The notes: generated by a model from the sequence alone, not told the origin. Positions 25,772 through 37,421 are shown, counted from the stretch's first letter. The stretch is 64,000 nt of DNA from Corydoras sp. C115 (GCA_019802505.1 JAFMOC010000023.1:1649001-1713000); one strand, 5' to 3'. Made by a program: numbers and translations.

Positions 25772-26823
25772 TTTATCAAACGCACAAATTGCGACGACTA
25801 TAGGCAAGACAGGCAGGATAAAGGGCCGAAAGGCGCGGGATCAGAGACCAGCACCAGAACAAGCCACATAATACCTCTGTCAAGAGACGCTCAATATGGC
25901 GGGGATGAAAAATCTCCTTCGACAAAACACTCTGGTCATTTATTATCAAAGTAAATAGAAGCCGTGCTGAGAAATTAGTCAAATAAAAACGAAATTAGAG
26001 CGATATTAACAACAACAACAACATAATTCACCGTCTGTCAGGCAAAGCGGTTACATCACTGCCTATAAACGAATGATTTCTGATCGCCTTTTACTTCTAA
26101 AAAGAAAATGATCAGAAAATGTTTAGAGTGATTCTGTTCGATGCCGGACCATTTCAACTCCAGTAACCCCTTCGTGGGTCCTTTGAAAATGTTTTGGTCT
26201 GTCTTGTCAGTCATTCCCCAACGAGGAATTGGTATACAAACGGTCAGTCAGACAGGTGGACAGATTAATATTAATATAATCCATTACTAATTATAAAATT
26301 ATTAGTCATTGATAATTTTCAGAAATAAAGAGTAGGTTATAAGGTGAGGTAGCCTTTTTATTTAAAAAAAAAAGATATGTCCAGTAATTGAATTCGTATC
26401 AAACATCGACAAACAGATTCGGGGCTAAACATATTTGGTGAACAAATTGCAGTAGGCCTACGATGATCAGAATAAACGTTTAGCAGTGATATTCGAAGTA
26501 TTAGAAGTAAGGCAAATGGGTTACAATGACATTTGTTCGCAGCATAAAGTGTAATTGCGGCAAAATGTGGCTGGGTAAATTGGGGAAAGTTGCTGGCCGC
26601 ACACTCGCAAACCATCTGGGGTGAATTATAAAAATAGCCAGTAAATATAGCTGAAAATCCGGGGCGTTAGCAGGTATGTGAGCGCAGGATTAGGTTCGCC
26701 GTGTGTGCGATTGGGATTGGGGGGGAGACGGAAAATGGGCTCGTAATGGTCCATGGAAACATATTTGTCGGGAGTGATTTGAGTCCTAATTACACGCGCC
26801 GTTTCGAAAATCTCACGATAACC

Positions 26824-26831
26824 TGACGTCA
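26824..26831. promoter_or_regulatory. palindromic CRE inside the orphan CpG island
   Basis: TGACGTCA followed by GCGCG, in a CpG-dense block, which is the usual context of active CREB sites. Confidence 0.4.
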
Positions 26832-27241
26832 GCGCGTTTGAGGCTGTTCCGTTGGTGTGAGCGGGTTATTTGCGTGGAGCTTAGCAACAGGTAATGTCGG
26901 ATAGTCCGCCGCCGCCTGGTTAAATAAACAATGCGCGGCTACCTCAGAGGTAGCAAACGGTTAAGCTAGCTATCGTTCACCTCGTTGTTTAAGTCGACTA
27001 CGCGTTGTCCCGGCTCGTTCTAAGCGCATTGTTTGTTCCCAAACACTTCGCGTTGCCTCTCTCTTTCGGGTCTCTTACGTTCTAGCGACAATTTATATCG
27101 CAAACACGACGAACACGTCCCTCTCGACGACCAAACGTCGCGCCGTTAATTCGTTTGCTGTTAATAACGACAGCCGAAGTCGTACACACACCACACTTAC
27201 ACGAACACGTCCTCTGCTCTATCAGAGCTTCGTGTTTTTTT

Positions 27242-27244
<3 letters not shown>

Positions 27245-27280
<36 letters not shown>
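27245..27280. repeat. (CA)n microsatellite
   Basis: 18 units inside the orphan CpG island. Confidence 0.95.
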
Positions 27281-27283
<3 letters not shown>

Positions 27284-28459
27284 CCATCTTTCTCTCTGCC
27301 TGACTTCCCCATTCTGCCCAGAACGTGCGCGGTCACGACACACGCGCGCACACGAGTGAAAAAAACCCCGCTCCCATTTAAAGGGGACAAATCAAAACGG
27401 ATTTCTTACTTTCTCCACCGGAGCTCCACTAACGCTCCGTGCCTCCCCGTCGAGGTTCGGGCTCTTCTTCCACTGATCGAGTTGTGAGTCAGCATTTGAG
27501 GCGCGCTCTCCTCTAATTAACGCCTTTCTGGAGCCTGTCCTTATATACCCAAATGGTTTGAGTGAAGTGAAGTGCAGATTGAGACATATTGAGCCCCCTT
27601 TAAGGGGGGGGGGGGGATCATTTCATGTGGGAGGTTGGACGCAAAGTTTGGACTCGTGACTGGCATTCCGGAGAGACGTGCATAATTTAAAGCAACAAAG
27701 CAAGGAAGAGACGGGTTCGAGATGTGGGAGGGCTAAAAGTTGGGGAGAACTTACGAGTGATAAACAGCTGTCATGGTTAGACCTGATTTTACCTTTAGCT
27801 TACTCCCGAAAGGTCGTCTCTGCACCTTGTGTTCGCCATTATATTTTACTTATTGATTTTTGCCCTGTATCTTTTAGTTATAATCAACAAGTTGCCAAGG
27901 ATTTTTTTATAAACCCGAAGCACTTAATGCACAAAATCAATGTGGTTATTAAATCTGCTTCTACATCTAAATCAAGTGGAGGGATTATTTTAAGGGTTGA
28001 TGTTTAAGAACGTAATCTGGATAGATTTTCTGCCGAATCTGGTAATAGGCTACAAGTTATTATAGAAACAATGAAGCTCTGCAGGTCTGTTAACATGTGA
28101 TGAATGCCTCCAAATATTGGCTGAAATGACGGAGAACACCAGAAAGAAATGTGTAGTGTTGAGTTAGATATCTCTCTTCACTTATCAATGATGCTCCATG
28201 GGTATGGAATGCTAATACGAAAAGCCCCCCCCACCCCGCTAGCTTCGGTGTAGTATAATTCACTTTCTCCCAGCTGGCTTCTGGGATCGATGACTGACCC
28301 GGTGCTTTGGCCACTGCTTTATTTATCTGACCAGGCAATGATATTATCAGCCTTGAACGTTATATACAGCAAACGTCTTTTTAAATCAACACAAAGGGAT
28401 CGCTTACACAGCGATCTGTGCATTCTCGCCTGTTTCCCTCACATCATGCAGGCCCCGAC

Positions 28460-28483
28460 CACACACACACACACACACACACA
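28460..28483. repeat. (CA)n microsatellite
   Basis: About 12 units. Confidence 0.9.
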
Positions 28484-29524
28484 TGTTTAGGCGTCGCCTT
28501 ATGTTACATTCACAACTGGGGACATTTTATATCCTGTTGTTTTGGACGTGATCCATGTCTTTAAGCTTGTTATTGAGCTCTTTGAACAGAGATATGAGGA
28601 GAGCGTTAATAATAATAATGTAGTCATCCAAGTCTTATTGTATGTAATCTCATTGGACAGTTCTGTATGATCAGTTCATCAGGTACAAGTGATTGCTTGT
28701 GGACAGACAGTATCAGTTTCAGTTAGACACTGTTATGAAAATCGATTGGTTACAAAGAGTTATTCGAACAGGCCAAGTTCTTCCCATTCGGATTGAAACA
28801 AGAACCATCAGAAATACAAATGATTTACAAATCAACCTAAAAGTGTGCCACTTCAGTCATGCGCAATAAGGATACAATTAATAAGGACGGTTGATCGATA
28901 TCCTCAGACAAAGCTTTGAGGTTTATGTTCTATTATCAAACATGAGACTGATGGGACGAAGAAAAATCGAGCACAGTTATCAAAAAATGCTTGCATTAAT
29001 TCATGTCAGTCCATCAGATCTCATTTATACAGAGGATGTCGGTTTAATTACAGGCGTGCCGTTTTTGGATAAATCTCGTTCTGTTAATTACTAACACACT
29101 ACAGGAATAAGGCTATTAAGCACTACTGCCTCGTCCAGCCTCTAGTCCAACATATCGAAACGATATAAAGTTCAAAGCAGTTAGAAATTCAAACCAGTGA
29201 AATGGTTTGCCGCTAAAAACTAATGTCAAAAGTTTGCTACGGTGAATAAATGTGTCCACACAGCATTTGTTGTTATATTATCATCCACTCCTGATAACAC
29301 TACGTAAAGGATTTTATTTAAAGCAGTCACAGCTGACAACTCAGTCTGCGTGGATTTCTATACACGAGAGATTTACACGTTGTATTTTTACTTACACATG
29401 AGTTTTATGGTAGTTTTCTGCCCTCGTCCCCGACTATTTCGATTAAAAAGTATAAAGTTTCGAAACATAAAAAATAAAACTAATAAAAGTCATTGTTCAT
29501 TTGGGTTCATATTGTCGTCTGGCG

Positions 29525-29526
<2 letters not shown>

Positions 29527-29579
<53 letters not shown>
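29527..29579. repeat. (AAT)n microsatellite
   Basis: About 17 trinucleotide units. Confidence 0.95.
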
Positions 29580-30415
29580 TTGTTACAATTCACAAAACTT
29601 CAAGTATGTCCAAACATTTGCACCGTCTCTTGTACCCGAACTACATAACAACCTGGCTACCCACCATTTAGCTAACACCATAAGCTTGACTGATCATACA
29701 AATCATCGCGATCAGGATCGTCATCGTTGATTGGTCATCGTTATTATGATTAAGTCTAAAATCTATTTAAATGTAAAAACAAACAGCTAAAATTAGAGAT
29801 ATATAAACTGATATAGTTTTATAAGACACGACAAATTCAGTAATATAAAAAACATAATTTACAGGCAAAACCTGATCAATGGAGTGCAGATGTTAGCGAC
29901 AATAAGAAAGCGTCGTAACGTCGTAAGGTCGTGCAAAGCAGGCTGTTTCTTTCCCACAGCTCCGCGCAGTGAATTGAGTCTGAACAGGAATTTCTCCCTG
30001 TACAATACATCACATTTAGTGTTTCTATCGACCCGTTTACACGCAGCAGTCTAGATTTTCCACATTGATCACGCATAAATGCAACACGTTTTGTGGTCGA
30101 GCATAATAACACTACTGTGTTTCGGGGGTGACTGTTGTCTTCCTCATTTGGGATGTAAACATGACAGTCATTTCTCATACAGTCGTAACCAGCAGATCGA
30201 AATTACAGCTAAATTTAGATGATAATAGAAAATGATGCTCAATTTTTAAATGTCTGGTTTTATAAAATGTTATTATCAAAAGCTTATAAAATGGACACAA
30301 TCCCTCACTACAAAGTTGCAACTAGGGATTAGTATTACAACAATGCTTCAAATTCGTGTAGTGTAATTAATTACATATTTGTATAAAATCAAAATGCAGA
30401 ATTTTGTATTAAGAC

Positions 30416-30417
<2 letters not shown>

Positions 30418-30468
<51 letters not shown>
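30418..30468. repeat. (AAT)n microsatellite
   Basis: About 17 units, 0.4 kb beyond the nr2f1a poly(A) signals. Confidence 0.95.
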
Positions 30469-30469
<1 letters not shown>

Positions 30470-30875
30470 CCGCAGTGTGAAATAACTCCATCCAGATGAA
30501 ATCTTCTCAAAGTGAGACATGGTTGCCTATTTCTTTTTTAATAGTATAGACACCATCACACAACTTCATCAAGCGACCCTTGTGTACAAACATATCATGG
30601 ATTGAGCAAAATGGAAGCAACAACCAATAAAAAACAACGAAAATACCAAGACAAACAAAATGTTTTGAAAATGATATATTAAAAGTGCTTTTGATTTATC
30701 CATGTCTTTCCACTTTAACTGATGATTGACTCAACACACGCACTCACACACACGACCAAGGCGTCCTCTCCGTTAATTGTCCATGAGGTCAGGTTTGCCG
30801 CAGTTGAATGTCCATAGAGCATCAATTGGGGGAAAGTTCAACCATCAGTTATATTGTCGTTGCGATTAGACTGTT

Positions 30876-30881
30876 TTTATT
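30876..30881 (-). terminator. candidate nr2f1a poly(A) signal (AATAAA)
   Basis: On the minus strand this reads AATAAA, 578 bases past the TGA. An ATTAAA variant lies just upstream at 30932-30927. These are the first such hexamers after the stop, so they would define the minimal 3'UTR; longer isoforms are possible. Confidence 0.45.
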
Positions 30882-31458
30882 TGTCTAAAAAAACTTTTTT
30901 TTTACGTTTTAAATTCTCACTTCAATTTTAATTCTTGGAGAACATAGCTTCAACAACATAAATCGCACCCATTATAAGAAGCAAAATGTTATATCAAAAT
31001 TATTAGTAGAGAATCACAGAAAATACTGGTTTAGAACCAGAAAAAATACAAAACAGAGATACACAGACACAGGACATTTCTTAGAATTGTTTGGGAACGT
31101 TCCCGCTAAGTCTTGATTCATTTTACTGCGCGTTTGTTCTTCAAATTAACGGTATTTTGTTGTCCCCTCCCTCTCCCGGTTTTTTTTTTTTTTTTTACAA
31201 AAGAAGTAAAATAAAGACTAGTATTTTACAAAATGAAGCGTGTTCTTGAGGGTGGCGATGGATTTAAGATGGAGGTTAAGTCCAGGTCTTTTATCTTTGT
31301 ACATTATGTATTCCATCTCGGTCCAACATAAGGAAAGTCTTCCAATGTAAGCAGAAACGATGTCCCTTAATATATAATATATATAGTCTTCTTGAAAGAA
31401 GCGCTGTAGCGTTTTGGTCCTTTTATCTCATTCGGTTTGTTTCGTGCGCTCACTGGGA
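30882..31458 (-). other. nr2f1a: nr2f1a minimal 3'UTR
   Basis: This is non-coding sequence after the nr2f1a stop down to the first poly(A) hexamers. It is complex and non-repetitive except for a 17-base homopolymer (A on the minus strand) at 31180-31196. The first roughly 250 bases after the stop look typical of a conserved 3'UTR, but conservation was not tested. Confidence 0.5.
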
Positions 31459-31733
31459 TCATTGAATGGACATGTAGGGCCAGTTGAAGCTGCTTCCGGA
31501 TAGCAACATATCCCTGATGAGGGTTTCAATTGGAGTTTTACCTACCAAACGAACGAAGAAAAGCTGCTCGATGACTGACGAGGAGACGGTACGTAAAGAC
31601 GGCAACCGCAGTAGCAGCTTGCCAAAGCGACTGGGTTGGTTCGGGTACTGGCTCCTCACATACTCCTCCAGAGCGCACTGAGACTTCTCCTGCAGACTCT
31701 CAATGTGGGCCGCATCCGACAGGCCGCAAGCGT
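31459..31733 (-). CDS. nr2f1a: nr2f1a coding exon 3 (end of ligand-binding domain, AF-2, stop)
   Basis: The exon begins with the last two bases of Asp321 after the acceptor TGCACAG (31740-31734) and runs through the dimerisation helices and the AF-2 helix to TGA at 31461-31459. The product ends ...NWPYMSIQ, whereas mammalian NR2F1 (from memory) carries two more residues, Cys-Ser. The 411-residue total matches my memory of the zebrafish orthologue, so this ending is probably normal for fish. Confidence 0.95.
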
Positions 31734-34166
31734 CTGTGCACACAAAATAAATCAAATGGACCCGTATTATCATTTAACATCGGCACTATTTGGTATTGAC
31801 ATAAGAAACCCCAACACAAACCCCATGCACCACGAGCGTGTCTGTAATACAAATAAACAACGCGGCTGGGCAATCCCTCTCCAACAGCAGCACTGCTGGG
31901 GCAGTATGGGAGATCTCCTCGCTCCAACCGACCGAACAAAGAATTCTTGCCCATGTTGTAATCGAGGTGTCCTTGTTAGGCTGATCTCATACGGTCGATT
32001 TAAACGGCGAGCACAAAGAAAGTCTGCCTTGCATTTTAATATAATGAAATTATAGAAATAGTCACATATTTTTCAAAAACATTGAAATCACGAGCTAATT
32101 ACTTTCCAGATGCTATCGAATAATGTCTTCCCTGCTTGACTGTGCTCTGCTGTGGTTGGGGAGGGAAGGCGAGGGCGAGGCGTCTGGAAGCAAGTTTATT
32201 ACCATATATTTAGGCATCCAAATTTTATGTAAAATGACTAAAATAAAAAGTCCATCCACCAAACACCGCCTGACTTTATTTGCCACATTGCCTGACATTT
32301 TTATATTATTAGCTAAAATGAAATTACACGAAGCCTACATGACTGCCAAAAAATAAATGGACAAAGACTCACAAAAAGAAAATAAATCCACTTAGTAGAT
32401 AGAGTTGAATAAATGGATGAACGAGTCCCTTTATAGTCTGAGACGTTGAAATCAAACTATTGCAGCTGCCTGTAAAGGTGCGACACTCGTTACCTACAGC
32501 ATCACCATGATTGATCCTAATGACACCGGACTGTAACGCACTTCGCTCCAGTACTATGACCTTTTGCACTTCTGAACTTAGAAGTTCGGGTTAAAACCTT
32601 CCAGTAATGAAACCTTATGCTCGGTGGCCTAGGGAGCCCCTCCACATAGTACAACTGAAAGGAAAACTCTCTGTCGATTTATTATTTAAAATGTTGTAGA
32701 CGTAGTAAAACAGCAAATGCACGCAAATGTAAAAAAAATCTGGTTCAAAAATTAACTAATTCAAAAAATTAAAAGCACACCTGCAACTAGTGGATTGTTC
32801 ATGCTAGTTGGACATCGATTACTTGCCAAAGAGACATAGAAACTTCGTACCCAATTCAAACTTTAAAAAAGTTGAGCTGTGGATTAACTAGACCGTGTTC
32901 CTTAAGTTTTCTAGGTCGCTGTATGGCCGGTTTGCAGCCATAATGTTTGAGCCAAAGATGCACTAAACTGTGGCAGAATGGCACGCTAAGGTAAATAAAC
33001 CAGTGACGTCACTACTAGCAGACTGAAGTTTCACGTTTACGTGATAACAGAATTCGGATGTAAAAACTAAGCCCAGTTTTGAAAATAGGAAAGTAAACAT
33101 TGACCAAAAAATATTAAAATACATTAATCTTCAAATCCCTTTCAACCAGATAGCCAGCCTATAACCATGTTTGCCAAAAAATATCCTAAAGATGGCATAT
33201 TAATCTACGGCCAACAATTGGAAAAAATGCTGTGATATTACTATTGATATATTAAACCTGTTTACACTTGGTTAAATCAAAGTACAATAATAATAATAAA
33301 AATGCCTTTGTCCTCTGTTACACGTCAGTGACACTAAGCGACAGTTTGGCTAAATGCACGTGATGAAAGATTTCCAGTCTGTGCCCGCTTTAGACGGCTA
33401 TCCAGCCATGTTTAGCAATGAGCAAAACAAACCCAACCAACTGCTTACTTGTATTATATTATTTCTTGTACAGTTTTAATTGCAACAGTCTTAATAAACG
33501 CTAACGTCTGTCCCTACGTTAATGTCCAAGTGTCAATTATCAAAATATCGGCTACATTTATGAAGCAAGCACAATCCATCATAAATGCAATTAAGAGATT
33601 CGCTTTGACGAAACAGCATTGCTGTATTTTTCTAATAAAACGCGAACGCACACCAAGCCCATAATTGTCATTTCTCTTTCAACCTGATATCAAGCGGGGC
33701 GGCAAAATAATACAGTTTCCAATTTATAGGCAATTCAATAAACGTGTGAGGTCTCTGGATCGACTATATGAGGCATAATTCCAACTGCTTACGATTAATT
33801 TTCTTTTTTAAATCACGATTCATTCATGAGCCACTTCCAATGAAGTGTGTAAATTGAAAATTATTGTTTTTTATTTTAAAATAGCAACAGACGACAAGTG
33901 AGTTGCAGTATTGTAATTAGGCTACAGAACGCAATTGAATCCTACACAGTATTTCAACACTAGCCATAATAACCTACCCCAGCTATCGTTTATTGTCGAA
34001 TAGCGCACGAATTTATTAAAATATATGGCTCAGTTTGTTGGACAGCATCACCCCAAAGATTATTATTTTTAAATGAACAAATCAATTTTAGATTTTTTTT
34101 TAGAAAAGCGATTTTACAGCCACAATAACAACAAGCGTACGAGGTTATACGTCTTACACTATAATG

Positions 34167-34246
<80 letters not shown>

Positions 34247-36454
34247 AGAATTGCCCAGATTTTCTACATAAGCTGCTTTTTATATTGAAGCCAGCAGAAG
34301 CCTATTTTTACAATTGGCCATTGCTTTAGTAGCTTTTTTGTTTTTGCCGTATTCAGGCTCCATAACTCACCTGATGTGAAGAGCACGATGGCTTTGATGC
34401 AGCTGTACTCGGCCGAATCGACGTGCAAGGCCTTGAGTTTCTCGACCTGCTCCTGGAAGATGCGAATGTGATCCATGAAGGCCACGACGCGGTCGGCTGA
34501 CATGGGCGATGCGTGTAGGCCGGCGGCGGCGAGAAGCGGTGCCACGTGTAGAGGCATGGAACACTGCGCCGCGTTTAGCACGAACAATTCGCTCCATGTT
34601 AGTCTGAGAAGCGACACCTGGTCGGTGATCTGCAGGTCGGGAAAGAAAGGGATGTTCCGCGCCCATTCCACGGCACTGAAGAGCAGGCGAGCCGCCAGCT
34701 CGCAGATGTTCTCGATCCCCATGATATTATTGGGCTGCATGCACTGACTGCCGTACCGAGACGTGGGGTAGGGCTCAGCGCGCAGCAGCAGCGAGATGTA
34801 TCCGGAGAGGTAACAGTGCCCGTTCAGAGGATCCCCGTTGGTGAGCGCGTACTGGCCCGGGTTCGGCTGGGTTGGAGGCATCCTTCCTCGCTGAACCGCT
34901 GACGAAAAGAGAGAGAGAGAGAGGAAATGTGCATCCAGAACTGAGAAACATCATTCGTGCGGTGGCTTACAGGCTTCAAGTTTTTAAAAAAATAAGTAGA
35001 CCAATTGTGAACACAAACAAATGTTTGGTCTTGTATATCGTGGAAACACATTGCTATTTTTGTACTTCTGATCTGTCTGTACTGAAAGCTTCTATAGCAT
35101 AACAGCACTAGCTCCCTCATTCGTATATATTGACTCTTGCATTTCTAATGTATAATCAGATTCACAATTAATTGTATTTTGATAGTTTGAAGTTTTGACC
35201 TGAATGATTTATAGGCAGCTTTTGTTCATATGCCAAACTACACACACAGCCTATGTATATGGTACTCTACTCTCACAGTGCAAAGTTAACAGTCTCTTAA
35301 AATAATATAGAAAATTAAAGGAGAAAAATCTACATTTTGGGAATAAAAACAATTCGTGCAGTGCATTAATCAGAACATGGGTTAGCCTAGCTAGTAGTTT
35401 GAAGACAAAGAAAAATTGTCTCTTTATAAATAATTGGGTATTTATTCGTGACAATTCCACAACACTTAAATAAAGTCATTGGAGCTACTTCAGATATTAT
35501 TTATGCACGTTCTGTCAAGTTATTTAAAAGTTGGACTGGCCATTGTTTTTGAGATTTAGACAGGCCTCATACTCACTACACACTCTACAACTTCCCCCTA
35601 GTAATAATACAAAGCGCCTTCTTCATTCACTTTAATCTGTAGGCCTCCAGAAAACAAGTTTGTAGCCCATTCCCTTTTTACTTCTTCTGTTTCGGCCTAC
35701 TCACATAATAGTCTATACAAACCTACACTTATGGAGAACTATTACGCCCCATGGAATGGACGCACTCGAAATGGTGGCGTGTAGACTGTAGATCAGCTAA
35801 CGAGAACAAACCCAGTGTTTACTGTTTACTGAACTGCCTGCTTACTGCTATTGATGGAAGGACTAATTTATTCTAGGTCTTATTAAGATGCTTTTGTTGA
35901 AGTACAGAAATGCGTTTGGTACTATGTACAGTGCAGCAGTCGATTACAACGCAGCACTGCGAAACAGTCTAAGCAAACTAGCAGTGAAATGCTGCATTAA
36001 AGAAAAAATATAGCTATTCACCTTCACGCCGCATGCCCACTTTTAGGCACTTCTTGAGCCGACAGTATTGGCACTGATTGCGATGGTGCTGGTCGATCGG
36101 ACAGTTCCTGTTGGCACGACATGTATACGTTAAGTTCCTCCGGACACTCCGCTTGAAGAAACTTTTGCATCCCTCGCAGGTGAACTGGCCATAGTGCTTG
36201 CCGCTGGATTTGTCGCCGCAAACCACGCACTCGATGTGCTGCTGACTCTGGCCAGAGTTCTGGCTGCTCTTGTCTCCGGCTGTCCCCGGGGTGGACGGAG
36301 CTCCCGGCTGGCTGGGTGTCTGCGGGGTGTGCGGTGCCGCCGACGCCGCCTGCTGCTGCTCCCTCGCCGGTTGCGCTGCGGGGTTCGGGCCGCTCGCCGC
36401 ACCTCCGGCCACGTCTTCCTGCGGATCGCGCCAGACGCTAACTACCATTGCCAT
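31459..36454 (-). CDS. nr2f1a: nr2f1a (COUP-TFI), complete three-exon orphan nuclear receptor
   Basis: This is a DNA-binding transcription factor of the COUP-TF/NR2F family, acting in the nucleus on direct repeats of AGGTCA, often as a repressor or RXR competitor in neural, eye and heart development (family knowledge). Joining 36454-36022, 34898-34371 and 31733-31459 gives 411 residues plus TGA with no frameshift. Residues 1-72 are a Pro/Gln/Ala-rich N terminus opening MAMVVSVWRDPQEDV. The two C4 zinc fingers use C76, C79, C93, C96 and C112, C118, C128, C131, with P-box CEGCKS at 93-98. The ligand-binding domain runs from about 177 to 403, with the AF-2 helix IETLIRDML at 389-397. Both introns are GT-AG and split codons after the first base (Ala145, Asp321). 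The start ATG has G at -3 and G at +4. The N terminus and the 411-residue length fit the fish nr2f1a paralogue better than nr2f1b as I remember them. Paralogue choice is the only real uncertainty. Confidence 0.96.
33004..33011. promoter_or_regulatory. palindromic CRE in nr2f1a intron 2
   Basis: TGACGTCA within a 10-base palindrome GTGACGTCAC (33003-33012). Confidence 0.3.
34168..34241. repeat. (TA)n microsatellite in nr2f1a intron 2
   Basis: About 36 units, 130 bases downstream of the exon 2 donor in gene sense. Confidence 0.95.
34371..34898 (-). CDS. nr2f1a: nr2f1a coding exon 2 (hinge and most of the ligand-binding domain)
   Basis: The exon supplies two bases of Ala145, residues 146-320 and one base of Asp321. 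The acceptor CAG is at 34901-34899; the donor is TCAG|GTGAGT with the intron starting at 34370. It covers the hinge (VQRGRMPPTQ) and helices of the ligand-binding domain, including the NR signature around FPDLQITDQVSLLRL. The sequence is very close to the vertebrate COUP-TFI sequence I remember, as expected for one of the most conserved nuclear receptors. Confidence 0.96.
34899..36021 (-). other. nr2f1a: nr2f1a intron 1
   Basis: A 1,123-base GT-AG intron with no repeat or coding content that I can recognise. Confidence 0.92.
36022..36454 (-). CDS. nr2f1a: nr2f1a coding exon 1 (N terminus and DNA-binding domain)
   Basis: The exon encodes residues 1-144 plus the first base of Ala145. It carries the low-complexity N-terminal arm and the whole two-finger DNA-binding domain, ending ...KVGMRRE. 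The donor reads GAAG|GTGAAT on the minus strand (intron bases 36021-36016). ATG is at 36454-36452; a second in-frame ATG two codons later (36448) has a weaker case. Reading through the donor meets a stop after two residues, which confirms the splice. The frame is also open upstream of the ATG for at least 33 codons, but no ATG occurs in that extension, only a TTG, so I reject an N-terminal extension. Confidence 0.96.
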
Positions 36455-37245
36455 ATCTCGGGCCCGGAAAGTGCTTTCAAGCGAACCGGTCGCTCGGACG
36501 TCGGAGCTTGCGAAGGGGAGAATCGTGGATGCGTACGGCAGCGCGGAAGTCAAAGCAGAGCGATGAATCTCAGGGAAAGGGAAAAAGACCAGAAAAAGAA
36601 AGAAAGGGAAAAAAAGCCAACAGGAACCTAAAACGATGGATGCATTCGAAATAGCCGAAGGAAAGGCGATGGAAAAGGCACCAGATCAGGATATGCAGTT
36701 GTCGGGAGGCCAGTTCCAAGGTAGCTCGCAGTCAGCCATTCGGGAGCCCCGGTCGCGAAGAGAAAGCGAAGCCAGACGCAGTGGAAATCAGTTTCTCTTT
36801 AAAAGATCGTAATTAAAATTCTTTACATTGACGTCGAAACAAAGCAAAAAAAAAGAAGCTCGCTGGTGGTTCCGAGATCCAAAGTACGAGGAGAAATAAA
36901 TTCCCGTCTGTTTTTCCTTCCCCGCTCCTTTCTCCGTCTTCGCGGCTGGAGAGAAGGCAACACTAAGGAGCGGAATTCTCTATCTATGTTCATGAATAAA
37001 GCTCATCTGGTCCAGCAGTAAAACAACGTCGCCCGAGAGCCTATTGCAGTTTCACCTCTCCAGTCGGAACGGAGCGAGGATAAAGAGAGAGAGAGAGAAA
37101 AAAAAAACAACTAATAGAATATGCAAGAAGCAGGAGACCCCGGCAAAAATGAATGCGTTTTAACGGGAGGACCAGCGGAGCAGCGTTTCCGAAACGGAGA
37201 TCTGCGCGAATGTCTGTATATAGTGAACTTTGACACTACTATTGA
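36455..37245 (-). other. nr2f1a: putative nr2f1a 5'UTR
   Basis: CpG-rich sequence between the candidate core promoter and the ATG. It contains at least two short upstream ORFs on the minus strand: ATG at 36739 with a stop ending at 36686 (17 codons plus stop), and ATG at 36645 (5 codons plus stop). The right boundary is only an estimate from the TATA-like element at 37276-37285. Confidence 0.4.
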
Positions 37246-37275
37246 AACTGACACGTTTCTATGGAGATCGCTGCG

Positions 37276-37285
37276 CCTTATATGG
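37276..37285 (-). promoter_or_regulatory. candidate nr2f1a TATA-like / CArG box
   Basis: On the minus strand the sequence reads CCATATAAGG followed by GC-rich bases. It fits the SRF CArG consensus CC(A/T)6GG exactly and also resembles a TATA box. It lies about 820 bases upstream of the nr2f1a ATG. If it works as a TATA box, transcription would start near 37245. Confidence 0.35.
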
Positions 37286-37416
37286 TGCTCGTGTCAAGGA
37301 GCCAAGAGAGGGGCTGCTGGCAACTGATAATCAAAGGCGACTGACTGGTCAGAACCCTGCATGGAGGGGGGAGAGAGAAAATGGGAGGCTAAGGTTAGCC
37401 AAGCCTCCTTCACTCC

Positions 37417-37421
37417 ATTGG
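37417..37421 (-). promoter_or_regulatory. CCAAT box upstream of nr2f1a
   Basis: ATTGG on the plus strand, giving AACCAAT on the gene strand, about 135 bases upstream of the TATA-like site in a GC-rich block. Placement is plausible for a promoter-proximal NF-Y site. Confidence 0.3.

Larger units (their letters stand above)
26640..27540. promoter_or_regulatory. orphan CpG island without an adjacent coding gene
   Basis: Over about 26941-27232 I counted roughly 31 CpG dinucleotides at near-balanced base composition, well above expectation for a vertebrate. The block includes a full palindromic CRE (26824-26831), a short near-palindrome near 26946-26960 and a (CA)n tract at 27245-27280. It lies about 4 kb beyond the nr2f1a poly(A) signals. 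It may be a promoter of an unannotated noncoding transcript or an unmethylated enhancer. Confidence 0.45.
14511..30875. other. intergenic interval between convergent fam172a and nr2f1a
   Basis: No coding region is supported. The stretch contains microsatellites, a short fragment of the second SINE family's tail (about 15423-15490, minus), AT-rich unremarkable DNA (for example 19300-20230, 21500-22860, 23160-23900, 25000-25550) and several complex blocks. The blocks that look least like neutral sequence are 16950-17700, 18580-19080, 24000-24070, 26640-27540 and 28500-29100. I saw no copy of the main SINE family here. Confidence 0.6.
31734..34370 (-). other. nr2f1a: nr2f1a intron 2
   Basis: A 2,637-base GT-AG intron. 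It is mostly AT-rich complex sequence, with a (TA)n tract at 34168-34241 about 130 bases inside the donor and a palindromic CRE (33004-33011). No SINE was seen. Confidence 0.9.

Noticed and set aside
27604..27616. 13-base poly(G) run
   Set aside because: A single homopolymer, which cannot by itself form the multi-run G-quadruplex pattern and is prone to sequencing error.
36455..36553. In-frame 33-codon extension upstream of the nr2f1a start
   Set aside because: The extension begins with TTG, has no ATG, and the known family start MAMVV with good Kozak context lies downstream.
36194..36631. 145-residue plus-strand frame opposite nr2f1a exon 1
   Set aside because: It is the antisense shadow of a GC-rich coding exon.
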